DNA of 36,114 bases, from positions 72,380 to 108,493 of the forward strand of contig BFEA01000286.1 of the NCBI GenBank assembly GCA_003427395.1, read 5' to 3'. Numbering within the stretch: the first letter of the stretch is position 1; the number at the start of each line of letters is the position of its first letter. Both the position numbers and the translations under genes were made by a program. Source of the DNA: Chara braunii (taxonomy: Eukaryota; Streptophyta; Charophyceae; Charales; Characeae). A model generated the notes under the pieces. It searched no databases, was not told where the DNA came from, and worked only from the letters and a program-made list of their open reading frames with translations. This document shows positions 18,582 through 27,817 of the stretch, piece by piece.

Positions 18582-19634
18582 ACGCTTGTGGGCTGATTCA
18601 CTACAGTGGCAGATTGCACATCGGTGTCTGCCTACTAACGACTGGTTGATTGATCATTCCATGTTGGAGCAAAGGGGGGTAGCTCTGCCATGGTGTGTTG
18701 GATGTATAAAGGCGTTTCCCAGCAGAAAAATAAGAGAAACGATTGAACACATTTTTTTACAATGTCCGGGAGCAAAACTGTTGTGGAGACGTTGGGACTG
18801 TGTTTGGAATAGGCTAACAGGGCTTGAATGGCCATGGGATTTGAGGGCGATACTCTTGGGAAATTGGTGCCCTGTCCTCTTTCAATTGTCGAATTTTCAG
18901 CAAAATTTGTTTAGCATAGGAAGGAAATCATTGCTATGGGTGTTATGGTATAGAAGATGTGTTTACACAATGGAAGAGGTAAGAATTGATGGTAAAGAAA
19001 TGTCTGAATTAATACAACAACAGGTGGAAACGGAGGTTAGATATCAATGGGAAAGAGCTAAAGAAGGGATTAATAGGTTTCAGCAAAAACAGGATATAAA
19101 GAAAAAAATACAGAATTTCACAAAGGACTGGCTGGGGGATTCTCCAAGAGAGAAATTGGGGAATACAGTATGGCCAGGAGGGGAGGAGGATGGGGAAATA
19201 ATCAAGAGAGATTACAAGATCAGCTTCCACGATTGGTTTGATATCCAGCCAGGTGCAATATTGAGAGCTCCAGAATGTTTTCAGGATCCCTTTCCCCCTT
19301 CGGACCTGGCATTAGTGGATCTTCAGTGGTATGGGGGGGGGGGTAGAGTGATGGTTTAAGTGCTGGATCAATAGGCAAAAGTATCTTAGGGCTGCTAGTG
19401 GAAAAAGTAGTAATATGGCGGCATGTTGATGCTGAAGAGGTAGCTCTCTTTCTGTTACAGCAGTTCTTTGTATAATGTTCCAGCTAAACTATGTATGAGG
19501 GACGCTGGACCCGGTTTCCAGCAGGTGCAGCTCCCCACCAATAGAATGGAGCCAGTAGCCGAGCTACTAGTGATGGGGAAAAAAAAAACAAAAAAAAACA
19601 AAAAAAAACAAAAAAAAAACGCTTGTGGGCTGAT
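18582..19634 (+). mobile_element. 5'-truncated LINE with 16-bp target-site duplication
   Basis: ACGCTTGTGGGCTGAT lies at 18582-18597 and again at 19619-19634. The inserted sequence contains the end of ORF2, a 3' UTR with the conserved block GACGCTGGACCCGGTTTCCA (about 19501), and a tail of 8-9 A interrupted by single C at regular spacing (19579-19618). The 5' end is cut inside the zf-RVT domain. This is ordinary target-primed reverse transcription with premature stop. The other copies in the window (966, 24066, 24780, 28848, 31205, 32561) share its coding end or its 3' block. Confidence 0.92.
18598..19359 (+). CDS. LINE ORF2 C-terminal part (zf-RVT domain), truncated
   Basis: Open from the insertion point to TAA at 19357. 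It has no start of its own: an upstream in-frame ATG (18529) lies in flanking DNA before the target-site duplication. LQWQIAHRCLPTNDWLID opens the zf-RVT zinc-binding region. CVGC and the following H/C residues in EHIFLQCPGAKLLW are the likely metal ligands. WRRWDCVWN and PWDLRAILLGNW follow, then a basic coiled stretch (about residues 140-200) and a terminal block FPPSDLALVDLQWYGG. That block recurs in two other copies (24066 and 31205), so it was kept by the parent element. In intact LINEs this part helps bind the RNA and target during reverse transcription. Here it cannot work alone. The frame is intact over 254 codons, suggesting a fairly young insertion. Confidence 0.85.
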   Translation, partial: SLQWQIAHRCLPTNDWLIDHSMLEQRGVALPWCVGCIKAFPSRKIRETIEHIFLQCPGAKLLWRRWDCVWNRLTGLEWPWDLRAILLGNWCPVLFQLSNFQQNLFSIGRKSLLWVLWYRRCVYTMEEVRIDGKEMSELIQQQVETEVRYQWERAKEGINRFQQKQDIKKKIQNFTKDWLGDSPREKLGNTVWPGGEEDGEIIKRDYKISFHDWFDIQPGAILRAPECFQDPFPPSDLALVDLQWYGGGGRVMV

Positions 19635-19756
19635 AACAGCTATTCTATCAGCTCCTGACAACAGAGCAGCTAAAAGATATTAGTGCGTGTCTGATCGTTG
19701 TTCAAGCTCTCCATGATTGGTTGCGAAGGGCATCCATCCATTATGGGAAGACTTAG

Positions 19757-19924
19757 TTAAACCACCAATACTTCCCCAAAGCTTGGCTTTGCACGTGCGA
19801 GGACGCACTGGCATGGACGGACCTGCCACACGGGGACAGGTTCATTCATTATGGACTGCAGCAGCATTGTAGCAATGGCTGGCATGTGCATGGCCGAACT
19901 TTGGGGAAGTACTGGTGGTTTAAG
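19757..19924. mobile_element. TTAA-flanked MITE, subtype A (copy A1)
   Basis: The best-preserved TIRs in the family: TTAAACCACCAATACTTCC and its inverse GGAAGTACTGGTGGTTTAA extend to 25 bp with one mismatch (the next bases are CCAAAG and CTTTGG). TTAA lies on both sides, 168 bp in all, non-coding. Confidence 0.9.
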
Positions 19925-20620
19925 GGCAGTTAAGCGGTACAGCTGGAGTTTATAAACTTCCCACAATTGGGGGCAGAGAAAGAGGTAGGTAGAGGTGGGT
20001 AGAGGTGGGTAGAGGTGGGGGTTATGACAGTCATATGACCTATTGGAGACGAAGGGGGCTGCCGGGGATCAGCCCACATTATGGGGTACCATAGGAGGAA
20101 GGTGACAAGGATAGCAGGTTGTAAATGTGTAGGTAGGGGACAAATCTCTCTCCACTTTAAAGAAGCAAATGCGGTGGGTGGCAAGTGACCGGGTAATGGT
20201 CCTTCTCCATAGTAGGACAGTTTCCTGGGGTAGAAAAGGGGTCAGTCAGTACTCTCTCCCCATGGCTGTCTTATCATGAATGTCTAACAGGGACGATGGA
20301 GGCTGGGAGCTGGGGTTAGGGGGAGAGGTTGCCACTTCAAATCTAGGTATGTTTAACGATGAAGAGGGAGAGTCTTTGGTCCCTGCCCACCATGGGGTAG
20401 CAGAGGAAGTATGGTGCGTAGTGGGCGAGCAGGGGGGTGTCTGTATGCATTATGACTGTCATAACAACCTGGGTTAGGGCCTACCGAAGGAGAAGAAGGG
20501 GATGGACACGGAGTGCAAGGGGGGCATGCGTCAGGCAGAACAAAACTAATGTTTACAGGATAAACATGAAAACTTACGACAAACAGATCGAAACCCATTT
20601 CTTTTTCTTTTTGTAAAAAG
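19925..20620. other. No gene recognised
   Basis: GGTAGAGGTG short tandem at 19985-20020; otherwise featureless. Confidence 0.5.
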
Positions 20621-20800
20621 GACAATCTCTCTTCTGGGGGAAATACTAAAAGTCCAAAGACTCCAAACCGAAACCAAAACAGAGAAATAAAGGGAAAAGG
20701 CCAAAATGGTGACAATCTCTCTTCTGGGGGAAATACTAAAAGTCCAAAGACTCCAAACCGAAACCAAAACAGAGAAATAAAGGGAAACGGCCAAAATGGT
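20621..20800. repeat. 90-bp tandem duplication
   Basis: Units 20621-20710 and 20711-20800 differ by about one base. A third begins at 20801 (GACAATCTGTCTC) and breaks off. The length is a multiple of three, so a minus-strand open frame (20835-20353) passes through both, but no domain is recognisable. Confidence 0.95.
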
Positions 20801-21067
20801 GACAATCTGTCTCTAGAAACTGGCTTGCTCCTCAAGAAACGTAACCTCTCATGAGCATTTTATAAGGGACACTAGACCTGGGTTCCTTTCAACCACCAAG
20901 TTCACACAAACCTAAGTAGTGCTCTTAACCGTATACATGGTAGGACCATTTCTATTCAGGGCTGGGCGGGTAGTGAAAGCTGCATGCCACTTTGAAAAGG
21001 CGCAATTGCAGGCTCGCCAGCCTTGGAAGCAAGCTTTATCAACTTAGGCTCGTCTGAGCCTGGCGGT
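20801..21067. other. No feature recognised
   Basis: No domain or repeat seen. Confidence 0.5.
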
Positions 21068-21277
21068 TTAAACCACCAGTACTTGGCCCAGCTATCAATG
21101 CTGAGCCTGAAAACGGGCTGCGCGCCGTTTTGCGCCGACCCGCCAGCGCAACAAAAAAAAATTGTTCTGGCTGGCGGCGCCAGCCTTTGAGGGTCGATAC
21201 CCCGAGCCTCTGGAAGTTGCGGGGCGTTAACAGCAATGCCCCGCGGCCGATGTATTGGCCAAGTTCTGGTGGTGTAA
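21068..21277. mobile_element. TTAA-flanked MITE, GC-rich subtype (copy C3)
   Basis: TTAAACCACCAGTACTTGGC on the left and GGCCAAGTTCTGGTGGTGTAA on the right. The interior contains CTGGCGGCGCCAGCC, also present in C1 at about 2180. It is 210 bp; the right flank is mutated to GTAA. Confidence 0.8.
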
Positions 21278-22069
21278 TTGAGGAAAAAAGAAAGGATTTT
21301 GTTATCAGTCGGTTCCTTATTGAGAGAAGCAGTTACTGTCCTTTGGTTGTCCTTTTGCTTTCAATGTACTCCTTTCTTTCTTCCTTTTCCTTAAATTTTA
21401 TTTTTAGGGTAATGGCGCATGGGTCACAAGACTCACAAACCACGTTCCAAATGTTAGGCAAAAAAAAAAAGTTCCGACAGGTCCCTCAGCAGCCGTACTA
21501 AAAAACGCCACAAAAACAACACGGCACTTTGTAATAAGCGTGGCTGTCATAACTGCAAAGGCGGGCTGTGGTCTGAAGAGGGCCTGAATTAAAAAACGGC
21601 AAAATAAGTTTGCCCATGTTTTTGCCTTTTTCAAGCGTTTGCCCATTCTGAACTCCATCCCTAGCCAAACTCCCGCTACCTGTTTTTTTCTGCACATTTC
21701 GAACTAAAGACGTGACCCATGAGCAGTTTTCACTTTCTTTTGGCTTGAAAAAAACAGGTCCTTATGGTCCTGGCTTCGTGTCCATTCTGGAGAGAGTCAG
21801 TCTGGTTCCATTATACCTCTGAGCCGTTTTTACCCATGAATGATTTAGCCCCCGCCTAACATTTTCCGCACCATCACCGGCAAGGGCCTGCCTAGTGCCG
21901 CCAGCTCTTTTATTGATTCTGTAAGCCGAAGCCTATTGCAGCACCACGTTAAACAGTGCATGTGGTGTAGCTGACCAGCATGTTGGTGGCCCCCTCTGGG
22001 CAGGCTCTGATGCAAATGCACATGGACCCGCGCGGCGCACCGATTCAGCCACCGTGTTAACGACCTAAA
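21278..22069. other. No gene recognised; 75-bp repeat relic
   Basis: Bases 21740-21815 (AAAACAGGTCC, then GTCCATTCTGG) resemble 23990-24065 (AAAACAGGCC, then ATCCATTCTGG), in front of another LINE piece. Possibly LINE-related sequence. Nothing else recognised. Confidence 0.4.
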
Positions 22070-22093
22070 AACGTGGAGGTACTGGTGGCTTAA
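22070..22093. mobile_element. Solo MITE right end
   Basis: GGAGGTACTGGTGGCTTAA is the right TIR of the TTAA-type MITE. No left partner was found in the preceding 300 bp, so the element is truncated or its other end has decayed. Confidence 0.6.
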
Positions 22094-23751
22094 TTGATGT
22101 CCCCAAGGAAACCTAAAAGATCACATGTTGGAAACCAACAATCACAAGTTTGGGCCTCGTTAGACCCTCCTTGGAAATCCGAGTTTTAGGATATCGGCAT
22201 CGTTACACCGCGTCCTAATTCACCAAATTCCTTGAATGAATGTGAAAACGCTCCCGAGAGATTTCCTTGGATTCCTCATAATCTCTATCCAAAATGTCCT
22301 TGGATTCAAGGGGTCCTCGTGAGGTCCCTTGGGTTCAAAGAGCCGCGATTGACGGAGTGTTCTGGAGCGAGCGTCGATAGGAAACTTTGGAGCCGATGTT
22401 GGTGCACAGGTCGTCCATGGTCCATTGGGCGGACATCGCCGGCCTATAGTACCCCACGGGCCCCCAACGGCCTTCCACCGTTACCCTTGGCGTGAAAATG
22501 CGTGGGGGTGGTTCTTCAGCTGCAAGGCGCTTCACGAAGCAGGGTTTTCCATGCGCGCGTTGCCGGCTGTGGTGTCCAACGGTCGAATTTTTTTATTTTT
22601 CTACAAGCAATGTTGAAGCACTGTCGGTCAATTGCAGGCATCTGCCTAGCGCGTTTTGTCGGCTATTGTCGGGCGCATTGATGCAAGCTTTGTTTGGTAC
22701 ACGCCTCGCAAGTTGCGATTCATGGCAAACGTCCTCTGACAGTTCCCGCTCCTGCGGCTAGCCACTCTTCTCCTGCTCCTTGTTGTGTTGTTCCACGTAT
22801 GCGTCGTTGTGCAGGGTCCTGCCAGCAGACAGAAACTACGAACGGTGAGGAAGACGACGATGGACAGACGGGAAACCTCCAGCAGACAGCCGACACGCGC
22901 CATTGACTACTCCAATCCGCAACTTCTCCTTGTAGTAGCCCTCCGCTGCGTCGTCAACCTGTCGGAGATCCTCCCATGTCCCTCCCGTCCTTCTCCTCAT
23001 CCACCATCTCGGCGTCGCCCATGGGATCACACCCGATGCCATGGCGCAACAAAATTGCACAATGGATTTCGATAACAACACACAATCGGGTGCATCCATC
23101 ACTTGTTGCATCAACTGCCTTTGCCGGCGAACGAACAATCTTATCTTCAGACTGACACAATTGCGACCACCGTGTTTCTCTCCAATGTCGTTAATGCCTT
23201 TGCACCACCCGGGACCTCTCGTTCCATCGTCAGGACTTCTAATGCGCAAGCACCCACCACTCGTTCGCCCGCCGGTGTCCTCGTTGCACCTTCTGCACGT
23301 CGATGGGAACCGCGCTCGCACTCTCCACGTTTCACGGAAGCGTTAGGTTCGCGCTAAGCTGTGACAGCCCGAAGAGCATGCGGAACACAAAGGCGACGTC
23401 GCAGTAGAGAACCGTTATGCATACACGCTATGTCGCCCAATGTTCCAATGCCATCCTTTTAAGCCATGGCCGCCATCACTCCTCCGCACAGACGTTTTGC
23501 CCCAGTCTCCAGTCCAGCCGCCAGGACGCCTCACACACTGATGTGTCACAACGGAGGGTTCAAAATTTGGAACTGGAACGGGGATGTTGGCACCCTTTTT
23601 TTCCCTCAGCCCGGTAGGCCTCCCCGCCGCCGCGAATGGACCATGCCCGAGGACGCACGGACATCCCGGCACGATGACGGACATCCACCCCCGCGGTTGT
23701 GTAGTTTGCACGGATCTGTTTGGTCATAATGTGGCCTGTGTAGGTGTAAGT
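22094..23751. other. GC-rich, no gene recognised
   Basis: Many overlapping open frames on both strands (up to 161 codons at 22836-23321, minus), as expected from GC-rich DNA. None shows a domain I know. It is the longest stretch here without an assignable repeat, so the likeliest place for an unrecognised gene or old element. Confidence 0.4.
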
Positions 23752-23855
23752 GGTGCTTGCCACTTCTCTTTATTTTTTATTTGAACTTTTTTTTTTTTTT
23801 TTTTGGTTATTTGAAACTTTTTTTTTTTTTTTTTTTTTTTTTGGTGCTTGCCACT
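23752..23855. repeat. Double poly-T insertion flanked by 13-bp direct repeats
   Basis: GGTGCTTGCCACT occurs at 23752-23764 and 23843-23855. Between them are two T runs (about 18 and 25) separated by GGTTATTTGAAAC. This fits a minus-strand retro-insertion consisting almost entirely of poly-A tail. Confidence 0.65.
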
Positions 23856-23889
23856 CCTCAGAAGTGAGCTATAGCAGGATGACACACAC

Positions 23890-23946
23890 ATACTAGCATG
23901 ACCTCCATGCAAGGATGACAGACACAAATCAAGAAATGATCCCAAT
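23890..23946 (+). pseudogene. U6: U6 snRNA 3'-half fragment
   Basis: ACTAGCATGACCTCCATGCA, then AGGATGACAGACACAAATCA and AGAAATGATCCCAAT, follows the U6 3' half to its end, with scattered substitutions. Just upstream, GCAGGATGACACACACA partly repeats the same segment. The 5' half is missing. No poly-A or promoter is seen, so it is a decayed copy. Confidence 0.75.
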
Positions 23947-24065
23947 GGACCATGCCAGGCACACTTGGTCCATATCTATTTTTTTTTTCCCCTTCAAACA
24001 AAAACAGGCCTAATCGGCCTAGCTCCATATCCATTCTGGGAGCGTCACTCTGGCTCCTTTTCCCC

Positions 24066-24779
24066 TGGCAAGTCAGAGAATTTACCTTGGACTGGCTGGG
24101 GGAATCAAGCAGGAGGGGGCTGGGACATGGAAAATCGCCAGGAGGAGAGGGTCCGACGCTCCCTACAAAAAAATGGGACTATCGCCTCATCTTCCCGATT
24201 GGATGAATATTCAACCTGCACTCATCGGAGAGGCCCTCTGGGCCAGAGCATTTTCCTGACCCAATTCATTCCCTCCTCCTGCATTGACTGTGGTTGATTT
24301 CCGATGGTTTGGGCATCGGGACTGAGGATGGGGGAGAGGGTCCGATGCTCCCTACAAAAAAATGGGACTATCGCCTCATCTTCCCGATTGGATGAATATT
24401 AAACCTGCACTCATCGGAGAGGCCCTCTGGGCCAGAGTATTTTCCTGACCCAATTCATTCCCTCCTCCTGCATTGACTGTGTTTGATTTCCGATGGTTTG
24501 GGCATCGGGACTGAGGATGGGGGGGCAGATGTTGCAGATGATGCAATCTTCCAAATATCTATGATCTATCTTGGTTGGGGATCAGCTAGGAGTCATTGGT
24601 TATCGGGCGCTCCAGGTTGGACTGAAGAGGCTGTTCTCAACTCACATACACTATATACATATTGATCAGCATTGATGTATCAGGGACGCAGGACCCAGCT
24701 TCCAGCAGGTGCGACTCCCCACCAATCGATTGAAGTCACACATCTGGTTGGTAGGGGTGAGTGCTCTTACCACCACTCC
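24066..24779 (+). pseudogene. LINE ORF2 end plus 3' UTR, broken
   Basis: EFTLDWLGESS corresponds to FTKDWLGDSP in the 18598 copy. NIQPALIGEALWARAFS and, in a shifted frame, FPPPALTVVDFRWFG match its C-terminal block. Stops and shifts are present and a 189-bp internal duplication adds a second copy of the end. The 3' block GGACCCAGCTTCCAGCAGG lies at about 24698. It ends against a reverse-oriented LINE tail at 24780, without a poly-A of its own. Confidence 0.75.
24145..24522. repeat. 189-bp tandem duplication inside the LINE
   Basis: Units 24145-24333 and 24334-24522 are nearly identical, with few substitutions (GACGCTCCC against GATGCTCCC). The duplication is recent relative to LINE decay. 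Confidence 0.95.
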
Positions 24780-24945
24780 TTTTTTTTTGTTTTTTTGTTT
24801 TTTTGGGAAAACTTCGTACTTGGGGAATCCCACTTAACGAGGTGATAAGAGAAGCCCTGTTAAGTGGGTCCCAGCGTTTGAAGGTTCCATCTATTGGTGG
24901 GGAGCTGCACCTGCCGGAAATCGCGTCCAGCGTCCCTGTACAATG
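24780..24945 (-). mobile_element. LINE 3' end, minus strand
   Basis: The minus strand reads GGGACGCTGG, GCAGGTGCAGCTCCCCACC and then, about 100 bp later, a tail AAAAAAACAAAAAAAC. This is the same 3' block and the same A(7-9)C periodic tail as at 19579. It lies tail-to-tail with the plus-strand copy ending at 24779. No coding part is left. Confidence 0.75.
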
Positions 24946-25374
24946 ATATGATACGTGAGGAGGTTGTATTGTGTGTCTGTGTCCCCATGTAACCGTAACC
25001 CTAACGAAAAGCATTTCCATCCAGCATCTGGGAAAACGTCCCGAAATTCCCCCAACTCAACACTTGAAACCCGAAGTGACCGACCTTTCACCAGGGGAAC
25101 GATCTACACCAGATGATTGACATGGATGTAGTCTAACCCACTCCCACCCGGTGCCGAACAGAGAGGTGCAAAGGATGAATGGCGAGAGACTACACACAGA
25201 AAAGAGGGGGGAAAGCAAAACACACATTCAAGCCCAAACCTCTACCCACCATCCTCATGAAATCCCTAACCCTCCCATCGTGCTGATGTTGTCATTGTTG
25301 TTGTTGTTGGCTTCAGACCCCCTGTTTTCTCCCGCTGCAAGCAAGTTGTTGCCGCAGCCACCAGCATGGTTGCT
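24946..25374. other. No feature recognised
   Basis: Contains one CCGTAACCCTAAC telomere-like stretch, too short to mean anything. Confidence 0.5.
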
Positions 25375-25391
25375 GCCGTCGTTGTTGTCGC

Positions 25392-25425
<34 letters not shown>

Positions 25426-25660
25426 ATTGATGTTGTTGTCACTTTTGTTGTTGTTGTTGCTGTCGCCTCTGTTGCCGTCGCCACTACCGGCACCACTGTT
25501 GGTGTTGTGACGATGAGAGCGTTTGTCATAGGCGATAGTGCAGCCGTTATCGTCGTTATGGCTGCGGCTGTCGTTGTTGATGTTAATTTTGTAGTTGTTG
25601 ATGATACTGCTGTTGTTGTTGTAGGTATTGTTGTTATTGTTGTTGCCACTGATGCCTTCG
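25375..25660. repeat. Imperfect (GTT)n microsatellite
   Basis: GTT triplets, pure at 25394-25427 and degenerate around it. They produce long valine or threonine runs in translation, which are artefacts. Confidence 0.9.
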
Positions 25661-25759
25661 TAGCTGTGTGCGCCTCTGTCGTATGGCCTTCCTCAAGTGG
25701 CAGTTGCCGATCCCCCGAGATGCGCGTCTGATCGCACTCATTAAATTACATCAGCTCTC

Positions 25760-26091
25760 TCTCGTTTTTTTCCTGGGTGCCACAAGCAGTAAATGAGAAA
25801 GACAGCAGGCACACAGCTGGAGCAACCGTCTTCACCCGAATAGAACGCCCGGTCAATATAGCTGTATTTTGGGCAACTTCCAGTCCAAATACACGGATAA
25901 TTACCGGGCGCACTTGGGGTCTCGTTTTCTCCTGGGTGCCACAAGCAGTAAATGAGAAAGACAGCAGGCACACAGCTGGAGTATGTGTGAGCCACAGTTG
26001 CTACCATCTTCACCCGAATAGAACGCCCGGTCATTATAGCTGTATTTTGGGCAACTTCCAGCCCAAATACACCGATAATTACCAGGCGTTG
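25760..26091. repeat. Segmental duplication carrying hairpin MITEs D2 and D3
   Basis: A 60-bp unit (TGGGTGCCACAAGCAGTAAA) at 25760 recurs at 25919, each time followed by a truncated hairpin MITE (25824-25913; 26002-26090). The left TIR and core of the MITE are present, while the right TIR is cut within GATAATTACC(A/G)GGCG. Confidence 0.8.
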
Positions 26092-26201
26092 CTACCATCT
26101 TCACCCGAATAGAACGCCCGGTCATTATAGCTGTATTTTGGGCAACTTCCAGTCCAAATACACCGATAATTACCAGGCGTTCTATTCGGGTGAAGACGGT
26201 A
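26092..26201. mobile_element. Hairpin MITE, TA-flanked, complete (copy D4)
   Basis: CCATCTTCACCCGAATAGAA on the left, TTCTATTCGGGTGAAGACGG on the right, with TA on both sides. The core TGTATTTTGGGC/GTCCAAATACA is also inverted, so the 110-bp unit is a near-continuous hairpin of about 48-bp arms. Confidence 0.85.
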
Positions 26202-26450
26202 GGGGAAGTTGGCAGGTGTCGACACCTTGATTTTTTCTTTTCTTTTCTTTTCTTTTTTCTTTAGAAATTAACATCCCCTCCTTCTGTCCTTCAGGACATT
26301 CGTTAAAAGCTATGGGCCGCGGGCGTGTCCCGTTAACGCGCCGCATTTGAGGGGGGGCGTTCACGTGAACGGACGGTCGCTGAGAATTGCAACGTAGAAA
26401 AGAAAGAACCAAAAAAAAAAAAAAAACTACTTTCTAAGTTGGGCAGGGGT
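26202..26450. other. No gene recognised; TTTTC tract and poly-A
   Basis: (TTTTC)n at 26231-26263, a small palindrome TTCACGTGAA (26360-26369) and an A run at 26410-26426. Confidence 0.5.
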
Positions 26451-26497
26451 CATGGTCACGTCTGTTCTTGGTGGAATGCTTCTAACTAGTATTTCAG
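26451..26497 (+). repeat. 47-bp direct repeat, copy 1
   Basis: CATGGTCACGTCTGTTCTTG and the bases after it recur at 26614-26660 with two changes, 163 bp later. Confidence 0.85.
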
Positions 26498-26613
26498 CTT
26501 GAGCAGATGGAGTAGAAGGGCTGTACGGTTGAAGTGTTGCTGCGCCCGATCTTTTGATGTAGTTGATCTGTGATATGTAAACTCCAGCTACATTATAATT
26601 TTTGAGTTAATCT

Positions 26614-26660
26614 CATGGTGACGTGTGTTCTTGGTGGAATGCTTCTAACTAGTATTTCAG
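26614..26660 (+). repeat. 47-bp direct repeat, copy 2
   Basis: CATGGTGACGTGTGTTCTTG, the second copy of the repeat above. Both end CTAACTAGTATTTCAG. Confidence 0.85.
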
Positions 26661-27102
26661 GTAGATTCTGGATGTCTATTTTTTCTGCTTTTGTTTTTTT
26701 TTTCATTTTTCTTAGATTCCCCTGCCAGTGAGGAAGGGCATATCCCGTGATCTACTCGACAGGTCTCATTGAGGGCATACTCACACTTGCACACAGACAA
26801 ATGTATCTAACTAATTTCAGGGCCAAATTCATGTTGTTTTTTTTTTTTCTTCTTTGAGATTCATTTCTTTTTTTTCCTTATTTTACTTTTGGATTCTGAC
26901 AGAAACGCCACAGGGCTGATACACCCAAAGTGTGACGTGCTCACATTAGCACTCAGGAGAATGCATCCAGCTGCATTCACATCCACAGCGTTGTTGTTTG
27001 TTTGTTTGTTTTTGCTGTTTTTGTTTTCCAACTGGTCCCCCCAGCCTCGGCCCTTCCACCTTGGCAGGCTCGACATACTGGTCGCTGGAGGCTCGGACTT
27101 GA
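26661..27102. other. No gene recognised; T-rich runs and (GTTT)n
   Basis: Several T runs and GTTTGTTTGTTT near 26995. No domain seen. Confidence 0.5.
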
Positions 27103-27125
27103 TGGGCCAAGTACTGGTGGTTTAA
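27103..27125. mobile_element. Solo MITE right end
   Basis: GGGCCAAGTACTGGTGGTTTAA is a perfect right TIR of the TTAA family with no left partner nearby. It lies 7 bp before a U6 copy. Confidence 0.65.
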
Positions 27126-27132
27126 ACTTACA

Positions 27133-27220
27133 GCGATACAGAGAAAGAAGATTAGCATGGCCCCTGCGCAAGGATGACACGCTTACATCGAGAATCGGTT
27201 CAAAAAAAAAAAAAAAAAAA
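27133..27220 (+). pseudogene. U6: U6 snRNA retrocopy with poly-A tail, 5'-truncated
   Basis: GCGATACAGAGAAAGAAGAT, TAGCATGGCCCCTGCGCAAG and GATGACACGCTTACATCGAG follow U6 from its central region to GAATCGGTTC near the 3' end. A 4-bp insertion (AGAA) lies in the ACAGAGAAGATT box. A run of 19 A follows directly. U6 transcripts are not polyadenylated and end in U, so the A tail marks retroposition, probably by LINE machinery. It is the least diverged of the four U6 pieces here in the GCATGG...GATGACACGC core. No target-site duplication is obvious. Confidence 0.88.
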
Positions 27221-27508
27221 CATCCCTTCCTTCCTGGGGAGCAGAAATCTGGTTGACCACTACCGCCAGAAGAAAGGAAGCAAGGTCTTTTTTTTTTTAT
27301 CTCGGACGCCAAGAGCACTAAATGGGGATGACAGCGGGCAATTGTCTGGATGCCAGCAGATAGTTGTTTGGATGACTGGTGGTACAGGTTGGGCTGTGCC
27401 TTATCCTGAAGAGCAAGGAAGGAAGGATGTTATCCAGACTGGAGCCAAACAGGAACCAGCAGTGCTGTTGCACTCCACACACTAGTGGGCCGCATTACTT
27501 CACTCAAA
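27221..27508. other. No feature recognised
   Basis: No domain or repeat seen. Confidence 0.5.
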
Positions 27509-27678
27509 GGGCCTCGCCACACCACTGTCGAAACAAACAGAAGAAGTATCAAGTGCATGCTTCCGCAGAGAGCGGCAAGATGCATCCGCTACTATGAATA
27601 ATAATGGCTGCATCTTGCCATTTTCTGGGGAAGATACACTCGTACTTTTTTTGTTTCGACAGTGGTGCGCGGAGGCCC
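27509..27678. mobile_element. Foldback MITE, 170 bp
   Basis: The left arm GGGCCTCGCCACACCACTGT, GAAACAAA, AGTATCAAGTG, GGCAAGATGCA is mirrored on the right by TGCATCTTGCC, CACTCGTACT, TTTGTTTCGACAGTGG, GGAGGCCC. The spacer is about 20 bp. AAAG-like bases flank both sides. Non-coding. Confidence 0.8.
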
Positions 27679-27817
27679 AAAGTTTATTTTATTGCAGAAA
27701 CCAGGAATCCCTACTCTGACTTCCCCGACTGTTCAATTTGTCCTCAGAAGCAAAAATATATTTCTGTATTTGATCTTCTTTGTCTTCTTCAAAGTGAAAG
27801 ACAATAGACGGTGGTAC
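27679..27817. other. No feature recognised
   Basis: Short unassigned stretch. Confidence 0.5.

Noticed and set aside
20353-20835. 160-codon minus-strand frame spanning the 90-bp duplication as a gene
   Set aside because: Its length depends on the duplication being a multiple of three; the residue pattern (F/W/P-rich) matches no family I know.
22836-23321. 161-codon minus-strand open frame as a host gene
   Set aside because: GC-rich DNA with equally long frames on the other strand; no motif recognised, and cysteine, arginine and glycine content looks like an antisense shadow.
24986-25003. Telomere-like CCCTAA sequence
   Set aside because: A single CCTAAC-type unit; occurs by chance.
25266-25731. 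Open frames rich in valine or threonine
   Set aside because: They are translations of the GTT microsatellite; no conserved domain outside the repeat.
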